A stretch of DNA of 64,000 bases from Pipra filicauda. Taxonomy: Eukaryota > Chordata > Aves > Passeriformes > Pipridae. The stretch covers positions 2,976,001 through 3,040,000 of the forward strand of contig NW_024104554.1 in the NCBI RefSeq assembly GCF_003945595.2, given 5' to 3'. Positions 24,286 through 34,900 of this stretch are shown piece after piece; position 1 is the stretch's first letter; each line of letters opens with the position of its first letter. Both the position numbers and the translations under genes were made by a program. The notes beneath the pieces were generated by a model. It did not search any database. It saw only the letters and a list, made by a program, of their open reading frames with translations, and was not told where the DNA came from.

Positions 24286-25105
24286 AAGACAACAATCCTC
24301 CCCACTTCCTTCCCTAAGACATGGAACCATGAAATACTTTATCTCAAAGTAACTGCTAGGCATGTACCTATATGTAACATACACAGAAACAGGGATGGTT
24401 TTTCAAAGCACTCTTATATAATACACCCTCTCTTTCCCAGACCCTAAAATGCATAGAAGATAGCGCTGGGGAATCTGCTTCCAACATCAACAGCTCCTGG
24501 GACTCCAGCAGACAGCAAGCAGGCACTCTACATTGCTTGGTTATACAGTATGGCAGAGCTCCACTTGAGAATGACACAACTGATTCATCTCCCCCCCTCC
24601 CCCCGCCTCCTTTGCCAAGGCCACCTCTGACAACCAAGCAGAGCCTGGGCCCCTGCCTGGCTCCAGCACCCCGCACTGCTGACAGCAGCCCTGTGGACAG
24701 CAGAGCGCTGCAGGGCCTGAGCAAGGCAACACTGGGTACAGAAACGATGCTTCTGATACCAATCGCTTACGCTATGAAGTAAAATTAATAAACAATTTTA
24801 AAAAATGTGTATGCAGGACAGTGTTTCAAGCTGCATAAAAGAAAATGTTCTGTTTGTTCCATTCCACAGCAAATATTATATAAGCTCTTCAGTTTTTGTT
24901 TGAAAGGCACACATCTGATACGAAAATTGAGAATATGGCATTTTTTATTTAACCTCCTAAGTGCTGCGTTTTGATGGGAAAACCAGGTAATCAAGTCTTT
25001 AAAAAACAGAGCAGAGGAATCCAGTCCTAGCCACACCCTGCCACAGTGGGGCTGTGGCTGCCGACATTACAAAACCCAGCCAGGTACACGGGATAACCCA
25101 GCAGG

Positions 25106-25401
25106 AAAAAAAATATACAGAAATAAATAACAAAAATATAAATAAATAAACAACACATTAATATATATACATATGTAATATATACCATATATTATATATA
25201 TAGTATATACACTTTATAGATCTATAAATATACATATTACAGATACATAATATATTAATATATAAAATATATGCATATATATCTTATATATATCATATAT
25301 ATATGATATATATATCATATATATCTTATATATAACATACTCGATATATATCTATATCTATTATAGATATAAAACATAACAAAAATAAATAAATAAACTA
25401 A
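25106..25401. repeat. AT-rich, partly palindromic low-complexity block
   Basis: About 300 bp almost free of G and C, dominated by TATA, ATATAT and AATAAATA units. It includes self-complementary stretches such as ATATCATATATATATGATAT near 25290-25320. It ends abruptly at the CpG island that starts near 25425. Confidence 0.9.
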
Positions 25402-25674
25402 CACTTGATCTCCCCTATAAAGCGAAGCGCCCGTGTGCTCAATTTCACCGGCAGCCTGGCGAGGCCAAAGCCTCATTCGACGCTTCCTAAATTTCTCCCA
25501 GGAGGAAGCAGCACATGCTGCAGTACCGGGCGAGAGGGGCAGTCGATGGCCAAGCGAAGCCTTGCCGGCCGCGTACCGCCGCCTTCGGTCGGACCGGCCC
25601 CGTGCCCGCCGCGGCTCCCCCGCTCGGAGCTCCCCTGTTTCCCGGGTACCCACTCCCGCCTCCTGGGTACTCAC

Positions 25675-25790
25675 TCCTGCCCGGCCGGGCGCCCCCGCTC
25701 CCTCTCACTGCTGCTGCTTCTCCTCCTGCCGCCGCAGCCTCACTGGGAGGCGCCAGGGCGGCCCCGCCGAGCCGTTCACCTGCCGCAGGT
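25675..25790 (-). other. SH3YL1: SH3YL1 exon 1 (5' UTR plus first base of ATG), upstream limit uncertain
   Basis: Exon 2 opens with TG AAC AAC directly after its acceptor, so the A of the start codon must come from the preceding exon. On the minus strand a strong donor GTGAGT occupies 25674-25669, and the base before it (25675) is A. This rebuilds ATG across the intron. The donor sits in the CpG island that also serves ACP1. A second donor-like site near 25779 (CAG|GTGAAC) would not supply an A. The transcription start is inferred only roughly from the island. Confidence 0.55.
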
Positions 25791-26025
25791 GAGGCGGGTG
25801 GGGCCGGGGCGCCTGCGAACCGCCCGCTCCCCTTCCTGCCCCGCTCGGTCCCGTCCCATCCCGCCGCTCCCGCCTCGTCTCGTCCTCCTCTCCCCACCGG
25901 TCCCGGTCCCGGTTCGCGCTTCGCCCCTTTTTCCGCCTCCAAACAGGCGAATCCCGCGGCCGCCTCTAACGGCCGGTGCCGTAAAGCGCGGCGCGGGCTG
26001 CGCGACAGCCGCGAGGTCCCCGGTG

Positions 26026-26037
26026 GAAGATGGCGGC
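26026..26037 (+). promoter_or_regulatory. TISU / YY1 element on the ACP1 start codon
   Basis: GAAGATGGCGGC fits the TISU consensus SAASATGGCGGC exactly, with the ATG at 26030. TISU elements bind YY1 and direct translation from very short 5' UTRs. This predicts ACP1 transcription starting only a short way upstream, about 26000-26020. Confidence 0.8.
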
Positions 26038-26072
26038 GGGGGAGGCGAAGTCGGTGCTGTTCGTGTGTCTGG
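26030..26072 (+). CDS. ACP1: ACP1 exon 1
   Basis: Starts at the TISU ATG, encodes [14 protein letters not shown] plus the first base of Gly15, donor GTGAGC. It holds the catalytic cysteine. Confidence 0.96.
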
Positions 26073-29000
26073 GTGAGCGTGGCGGGGGCGCGTTGCGGAC
26101 GGCACTGCTCCTGCTCCCTGACCGCCGCTGCTCCCGCCCGCCGCTCCTCGGCCCAGGGCGCCGGCGGGGATGGCTGGGAGCGCGGGGAGACGAGGGCCCG
26201 CGGCAGGGCCGGCGCGCCCCGCCCGCCCCGGTGCCGCGGGTGTCCCGCCCGAGGGAGCTCCGACCGTTTCCCTTGTTGGGGAGAGCCGGAGCAGTGGCCA
26301 GGAAGGCAGAAAGCGTAATCTGTCTGCTCCCTGGTTCTGATAGGTCGGAGTAATGAGGAGAAATTTTACACAGAGCGTGGCAGAACACGGGAACAGGCGG
26401 ACCGGAAAGGTCGTGGAGTCTCCCACTCTGGAGACAGTCCAAACCCACGTGGACGCGTTCCTGTGTCACCTGCTCTGGGTGACGTTGCCTTGGCAGGGGG
26501 ATTGGACTGGGTGATCTCCAGAGGCCCCTTCCAACCCTAGCAATTCTCTGGAATCAGTAGGAAATAACAGGCGAAGTCCAGTGTTGAAAAGCGCGAAGGT
26601 TGTGCGTGGGGAAGAGCAGCAGCTAAACACACATAAACCACCATCAGGGGTGGTGACTGTGAACGGCCTTCTGAGTTGTGCAGCTCTTGGCTCCTGAACA
26701 GCCAGTAGGGAACAAGGAGCCTGCCCACAGGTTTGCTGTTTGGAACACCTGACATGGAAAAGGGAGAGAAGACTGCAACAAAAATGACTGAAGTTAATGA
26801 AACAACCTCTGCAAAAAGAGGAAAAGTACGTTAGGACTTTAAGAAAAAGAATTTAGTGGAGGCTGATCTGTCATGATCTAATAATGAAATCTTGATCTGT
26901 CATGAAAATGAGGGAAAAGAATAAGAATTTTTTGAAAGGCTACCAAAAGGAAGAAATAGAAAACTTTTTTACAGATGTTCTGTGTGTTTATGTTGTAAAT
27001 GCTGTCAGGCAGAGTCATAGGAAATAGAAGTGTAGATGGGATCAGAAATTACTTGAATGTTTTTCTGAAACTTAAGACAATAAATTACTGATAAATAAGA
27101 TGATTACAACCAACAAATTGCTGAATTGGCTGCACGGATTACAGAGCCATGCCCCATTTTGTACACACTTCCATCAGGGGATAACAAGCTGGATGGTGCT
27201 CTACTCTAATCTAGGAGTGCCTTTAACATTACCTATGTTCCAGCCTGTATAATCTTACCTGTGTGCTGTGAATCCCTGGCATTTTGCCAGGTTTGTTATA
27301 AAACTATTGGTTAATGTTTGGGCTTTTCATTATCTGCTTTTCTGTTGTAACAGGAGACATGCAGATTAACTGAATAGCAAAACAAGAGTTTAGTTTTGTG
27401 AAATATGTTCTGATGTTTACCTTGGAGTAAAGTCAGCATCTAATAATAATTCAGGAAAAGCATCCTTCACTGAGGGATTATCAGTTGCTGTATGTTTGGA
27501 AACCAGTGGCCTATACAAATGTTTTTGTATAAAAACATCTTAATTAACATGAATCCTTCTTCCCAAACATGATGTTCCAAAGGCTGTAGTAATCACCATC
27601 CCCGTGTGCTGAAAGATGAGCCAGCAGAGAAGGAGATTGGCCTGGCTGGACAGGGAGCTTTGGCTGGAACTGAGGGAAGAAAGGAGAGATTATGACCTCT
27701 GGAAGAAGGGGCAGGCAGCTCAGGAGGTCTATAAGCATGTTATGAAGTTACGCAGAGAGAAAAATTAGAAGACCCAAAGACCAGTTAGTACTTAATCTAG
27801 ATACTGCTGTTAAAGATAACAAAAATGTTTTTGTAAATACATCAGCAACAAAAGGAGTGCTCAGTAGAATCTCCATCCTTTGTTGGATGCAGGAGGAAAT
27901 AATGACCAAGGATGAGAAAAACGCTGACTTATCTAATGCCTTCTTTGCCTCAGTGTTGAACAGTAAGACCAGTTGTTCTCCAGGTACCAGCCCCCTGGGC
28001 TGGAAGACAGGGATGGGGAGCAGTATCACAGAATCATAGAATAGAATCACAGAATCATTAAGGTTGGAAATTACTTCCAAGATCATCAAGTACAACCTTT
28101 AACCAAACACCAATCTCTCAATTAAACCACAGCACTAAGTGCCATGTCCAGTCATTTTTTGAATACTTCGGGGATCGTGACTCCACCACCTCTCTGGGAA
28201 GCCCCTTTCAATTCTTAACCAGCCTTTCGGTGAAAAAAATTCCTCCTGATGTCCATCCTGAAGTTCCCCTCTTGTGCAGCTTGAGGCCATTTCCTCTTGT
28301 CCTGTTGTGAGTTGGCTTGGAGGAAAGATTGACCCCCTCCTAGCTACAACCTCCTTTCAGGTAATTTAGAGAGCCTCAGCCTCCTTTTGTCCAGGCTAAA
28401 CAAGCCCACCTCCCTCAGCTGCTCCTCATAGGACTGTGTTCCAGACTCGTCACCATCTCAGTTGCCCTTCTCTGGGCATACTTCAGCACCTCCATGTCTT
28501 TCTTGAAGTAATAGACCCAAAACTAAACTCAGGATTCAAGCTGTGGCCTCACCACTGCTGAGTACAGGGGGATGATCGCTGTCCTAGTTCTGCTGGCAAC
28601 ACTATTCCCGATACAAGCCAGGATACCACTGGCCTTCTTGGCCACCTGGGCACGCTGCTGGCTCATGCTCAGCCAGCTGTAAAACAGCAACTCTAGGTTC
28701 TTTTCTGCCAGGCTGCTTTCCAGACACTTTTCCTCCACTGAGGGAGCTGCTGGAAGTGCTCACTGAGCCACTTCCAATCATTTATGAGCAGTCCTGGTCA
28801 ACTGGGGAGGTCTTTGTTGTCTGGAGGTTGGCAAATGTGATGCCCATCTAAAGGAAGGGTTGGAAGGACGATCTGGGAGAACTACAGGCCTGTCAGCCTG
28901 ATGCCAATGCCAGAGAAGGTCATGGAGCAGACCATTATGAGTGCTGTCATGTGGCACATACAGGGCATCAGGCCCAGGCAGCATGGGTTTAGGAAAAGCA

Positions 29001-31877
29001 GGTCCTGCTGATTGACTTGATCTTCCATGACCAGATGATCCACCTTGTAGATGTTGTCTACCTGGACTTCAATAAAGCCTTTGTTGCCATTTCCCAAAGC
29101 ATTCTTCTGGAGAAACTGGCTGCTAATGGCTGGGACAGATGTGCTGTTTCCTGGGTAAAAAACTGTCTGGATGGTCAGGCCTAGAGAACGTCGGTGAAGC
29201 TGGTGGCCAGTCATGAGTGGTGTTCCCCAGAGCTCAGTATTGGGATCAGTCCTGTTTAATATCTTTGTCAGTGATCTGATTGAGGGGATTGAGGGCAACC
29301 ACAGTAAGTTCACAGGCAACACCAATTTGGGTGGGAGTGTTGATCTGTTGGAGGGTAGGAAGGCTCTGCAGAGGGATCTGGACAGGCTGGATTGATGGGC
29401 CAAAGGTTCAGTAAGGTCAAGTGCTGGGTCCTGCACTTGGGTCACAGCCCTGTGCAGAGCTACAGGCTTGGGGAAGTGTGTCTGGAAAGCTGCCCAGTGG
29501 CAAAGGAACCTGAAGGTGCTGGTTGACAGCCGGCTGAACATGAGCCAGCAGTGTGCCCAGGTGGCCAAGAAGGCCCTTGACTGTATCAGCAATAGTGTGG
29601 CCAGCAGGACCAGGGAGGTGATTGTTCCCCTGTACTCAGCACTGGTGAGACCACGCCTCAAATCCTGCATTCAGTGCTGGGCCCCTCACTACAAGAAAGA
29701 CACTGAGGTGATGGAGAGTATCCAGAGAAGAGCAATGAAGCTGGTGAATGGAGAGGAAGTCTTACGAGGAGCAGCTGAAGGAGGTGGGGTTGTTTAGCCT
29801 AGAGAAAAGGAGGCTGAGGGCAGACCTCATCCCTCTCTACAAGTACCTGAAGTAAGTTATAAGCGATAGGATCAGAGGAAATGGCCTTAAGTTGCACCAG
29901 GGAAGGTTTAATTGGGTATTAGGAAAAGTTTCATTACCAAAAAAGCTGTCAAGCATTGAAAGGGCTACCCAGGGAGATGGTTTAGCCTCTGGAGGTATTT
30001 AACAGACTTGTAGACATGGTGCTTTGGGACATGGATTAGTGGTCAACTTAGGAGTGCTGGGTTAACAACTGGACTCAGTGATCTTCAGGGTCTTTTCCAA
30101 TCTAAACTGTACTATGCTTTTGTGAAACAATTCATACATATGAGTTTGTAAGCCCATGATGATTTGCACTGTAATAAGTTTCTAATGCAAGTTGGTGTCT
30201 GAGGAGCTCTTACTAGTGTAAGATAATATAATAATTTATATTAATTATTAATTTTAAGACTGAGGGCTGGGTGGACAAGTCAGGACAAGTGTTAGTGGGA
30301 TGGGTTTTTTAATCAAATCACATATTGTAAATAGCTTTTAAATTTCCTCTTCTGTGTTACTGGGCTATAAAAAATAGCCATAATGGTATGTGGTGTGAAA
30401 AAGCTAATTGACATGATAAGCAGTTCTTTTTTCCGGTGAAATATACACTCTTTTCAGTTAAATTTTGTAGGCAAGTTGTTTCTTCTTCTTCCTGCTTTAA
30501 GTTTGCTTAATTTTCTCTGGTTGTTCTTGAAGAGTGATACTTTTTTCTCACAAATTTTATTAGAAATAATAGCTGAGATTATTGCTGAAAAGAGTACTAA
30601 AGAGATTTCTAGAACCACATTTATCTGTACTATTCTTTACTGGTTAATGAAGTATACTAATTCTTAAATTTGCCACATCCAGTGAGAGTGGATCCCAGAA
30701 AGTACAATTCTTACATTTTCTTTCTACATTGTTGTGAAAGAACCGTATTACTGAAATATCTCTCGACTGCGTTCTTTGTTTGTAATGAAATAAGCAGATA
30801 TTCATTACACAACAAAATACAATCTAGTTAATGTGCATAACTACATTAATGATAAGGGTTCCTCATCACTGAGAGAATAATGAAATACTCAGCAAAATAT
30901 GTAATTACAGTATATGAAAAGATACCAGGAAAGAATTTTTTTCCATTTAAGCAAAGAAATAATTAAAAGTGGAGGTGAACCAAAATGCAGTTTGCTCATT
31001 TTACACTTACATAGCTCATGTAATTAATGGTTGAGCTCCAGAAATGAGCTTAATATGATGCTGTGTTATATAAGTCAGCCTCATCCTCTCTGATGACTTG
31101 TCCACTATAACATAACAAGCTGAATGGGCGCTCTAGGCCAGGCACTGGCTTACTGATCTCCTCCTTGGATGGAAGAACAGTTGTAAGACAGGTGGACTGT
31201 TTAGCAATGTGGTTTTGGCTGAGTCCTCAGAAGATTAATGCTTGTTGTGAATCACTGAGTATGAGTACTGTCACCAGGGACCCAGACTGCATAAAATCAT
31301 TTCTGAAATGGCAATTAACTTGTTGGGTATGAGGACATTAGATGACAGAGAGATTTGAGTTTTCTAGTTCATTTGTCACAATCTATTATATGTGTTTAGA
31401 TATAGCCAAATACTAGGCTTCATGGGACAAAATGCTATTTATAGCTGCAGAACAGGAAAGCAATAGGTTGGGTAAGACATTGAAGAAGTCATGAAAAGGA
31501 GATGCTGTAATGAGGATTCTTAGCAAGCTGACAAAAAGAAATAATGACATTTTTTGGATAAAGAAGAGAATGTTAGATAAATGTAAGGAAAATGACCTCT
31601 GCAGCACTGGTAATATAGCTGTAAGAATACAATATCTTATTTAATCTGTGTTTCAGAATGATGCAGAAGTACTAGAGAGTTGAAAGCATGGTTGTAAAAG
31701 AGATCTTGGAATTGAAAAACAAGATGTATGCTTAAAACATACTGAGTCTGATTGTTGTGAGTAGGTGCTTATGTGTTGAAAACTTGTATTTTCCTGGTCA
31801 ACCTTTAGGTTGCTGAGAAAAGCATAATGTTCCAGCAGTTGATAATTCAGTATAACTAACCTTACTGCAAGGAAAGT

Positions 31878-31916
<39 letters not shown>

Positions 31917-34900
31917 TGAAAAGATCAGGGAATCTGAACTAAAATCAGTGCCTTGAATGCTTCCTTACAAAGGTAATTGAATGCTAAGTGTGACAAGATA
32001 GACTTAACTGTAAAGAATTATGAGCAGTTAGTTTTAAACACTCACTTATGAAGGGGAACTGCTGAATGATGCAAATGATGCCAGGAAGCATTATTACAAT
32101 TTCTAGGATGAACTGACCATGTGTGGAAAGATAAGAGCAGTTTTTTGAATGTGAGAGGATGAAATGTAGTAAAACTTTTGTTACAATCAGCAGACAGGAA
32201 AAGAAAGGAACAAAAGAAAAGCATTGTTATTTTCGTTTGGGAAGTTCTGAAAGAAGTGGGGAGCTGAATAAGGAACAGCCAAGATACAAAACCAATTGAG
32301 GGAATAGATGATTGGATCAATATACTTAAGAATGGGCAATGAACTTGAGCATGAAATGGATTCAAGTTGTCTTTCCTGCCAGGAGAACCAGTGCTACCAT
32401 TTCTGTCTGGGAATAGGTCAAAGATTAGTGCAGAGACTGGAGTAAGAACTCAAAAATTAAGCATTGACTTAGATAACCATCAGAGAAGTCCTTGTTCCTA
32501 GAAAATGAGTGACAAAGCATGGCTTCTTAGAAGTGATTGACAAATGGTTCCAGTACTGATTCTGTGATTCAAATTTCTTATCCTTGTATTGTCGTATTTG
32601 GGGATGTTTGTGGGATTAATTTCAATGGATCAACACTGTCTGGGTACCTTGGATACTAGTTTTCTGTGATTGAAAATGTCACTATAACTTAAATAGCTTG
32701 AAATGTAAAAAATGGAGAAGATGGAGATTCAGCAAACTTGAATACTGTTATCTTCTACATAAAATCAGCATGATCAGATCAGTCAGAAATACAACAAAGG
32801 AGAAAGGAACACTAGAGGAGGATAGGTAGCAAAGAGGAAGTGTAAATAACGTTTAAGGAAATATGGTTCAAGTCCAAGGAGGAAGGTAATTGCCCTATGA
32901 TTCTTTTTGTGAAATTTCCCCCTTCACTCCCCAAATACGGCTGTCAATCCATAGCTTAGGGAATACTGTGCGTCTGCAAGGGATCTCAGAAAGCCTGGAA
33001 AGACCAATGTGGGATGTAAAACTGGATGTGAAGTGGATAGAAATTATAGTGGGAAAGGTGACTGGAAAACAATGATTGAAGTTTGCATATGTCAGTGGGA
33101 TGAGATAGGACTTTCCATCAATATTGAGATGAATGATAACTGTTGCAAGGAGTAGTGTGGGTGAAAGAGTTGGTTAGGATGAAAATAATATTGCAGAGTG
33201 TGCAGGTAGAAGAGCTGCTAAGTCAGTTCTGTGGTTCTGTCTGTAGTTGTCAAGAACAGATCTGAATGATGATTGCAGTTCCCTAGCAATGCTGATACCT
33301 CTGGTAATATCTGGAATGTGTTGTCCTGGAAGACATTAATTTTTAAGTCACAAACTAGGTTAGATGTTTCTTTCAAAAATGATGTAACTGTAATTTCTAG
33401 TTATTGCTAGAAGTGATAGTTAATAAGTTTAATCAGCTGGCGATCATGGTGTTTGTTCATCATGGTCTTTTATATGATATCATTAAAGATTACATTTATA
33501 GCATTTATTCTAAGTAGTGAATAGGTTACAGAAGAGTGAAAATTTGGAGCAAGTAATTCAATCCATATGAAGCAGAAGGATAAACAAATGGAAAAAGCCA
33601 TGAAATTTTATTTCAAAACCACCATTTTGAAATTCTGGGAGCTAGGTAAGGAGTTATGAGGACCAATAGTATTAATCATTTTTTTTGCCAAAATGTTGAC
33701 TGTAGTAATGAAAGTTACTGTTCACGCACAGTTGTGTGGGATCATTCATACAGAGGAATAATTTTGTACAGGATGAAATAGATGGCCTCAACAGCTGTTG
33801 TAATGGAAACAGAATTTAATAGTTTAAAAAGAAGACTTAAAGAACACCTGTTTGAAGCAGCACAGAAAGAGAGGAAATGCACAAATTAGGAGATGATCTT
33901 TGTAAATTTGATATTCATGAACTTGTCAAATGTTGTAGTAGTTATCTCAGGTTATTTTCAAAAGAACTAAGTACATATGTCAGACTTTTTTTCCTTTTAT
34001 AAGACAAATTGGAACAAACTTTTCCTGCAGTGTAGTCTGTGACTTTATTTGTCAGCATTCAAGAAAAATAAATTCAAATTAGAACAAGTGCAGAGTTGAC
34101 TTAACTGGAGTGATTAGATAAGGGTCAGTTAATTTCATGAGGAGATTGAGAGCTTGGTTTGTTTAGTTCAGCACAGCTATGGTTGGCAAGAGTTCTGTAT
34201 CTGTTGAAGGAAAGAAAGGTTTTTAAGGTAGAGAGTGATGTTAACCAAGATCAGATGAGCACAGGCTTAAGTGGAAATTAGAAGGTTTCAGGAAATTAGT
34301 ATCTGAAATAGCCTTTAAAGGTAGATGATGCTTTTTGAAAGGGAGCTGGATGTGTTTTTAAGAGAAGTGATGCTGTATATGCTTGCAATATTGAAGGACT
34401 GGGCTCACTGATACGAAGGTTATATTCTGTCTTATGCTGTACCACGTTCCCTGTTGAAATTGTATTGTTTAATGCTTAACTCATGTACTCAAGTAAAGAA
34501 ATGAGATTTTTTTATTTATTACCATATTTTAAAACATTTTTATAATTAATAATACTAACCTATTTTCTCACTTAACTGTTTAAGAAAACCCAAAATTTTA
34601 CCGTTTATTTTCCTTCCAAGAATGATTTCATTTCTGTGCATGGAATAAACTAATTCAAATAATAGAAATAGTATGTCTTCTCCTGGAAGATCTACTGCCA
34701 TCAGAATTCACCTAGTATTTCAGCAAGATCACTTTATCAATGATTAGCTCGTTCCTTTTGCCATTTAGTGATTCAATGTTCTCTAGATCTTTGACAGCCA
34801 ATTTGTATTGCTTCAGTTCTTCACTTCTCTCTTCGTGAATTTTATAGTTGGCATGAGTGACAGCACGTTATTAAACATCCAGATCATACCAGCTTTTCTC

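Larger units (their letters stand above)
12636..25674. other. SH3YL1 intron 1 (13 kb)
   Basis: A long first intron between the CpG-island exon and the first coding exon. It holds CR1 relics at 12960-13390, 16115-16280, 21290-21657 and 24082-24285, a G/T-rich low-complexity tract near 16395-16460, and the AT block at 25106-25401. I recognise no exon, and the frames at 19054-19410 and 22708-23124 resemble no family I know. Confidence 0.6.
25425..26330. promoter_or_regulatory. CpG island: bidirectional SH3YL1/ACP1 promoter
   Basis: GC- and CpG-dense sequence containing the SH3YL1 exon 1 donor (minus, 25675) and the ACP1 first exon (plus, ATG at 26030), head to head within about 350 bp. There is no TATA box near either start, which suits a housekeeping island promoter. 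Long open frames here on both strands are artefacts of GC content. Confidence 0.85.

Noticed and set aside
25405..26469. Overlapping open frames of 107-267 codons on both strands around the ACP1 first exon
   Set aside because: GC-driven frames in the bidirectional CpG island. Only the short ACP1 exon 1 frame from 26030 to 26072 has homology and splice support.
29213..29797. Two plus-strand frames that look like reverse transcriptase genes
   Set aside because: They are fragments of the decayed outer CR1 copy, broken by frameshifts, not independent genes.
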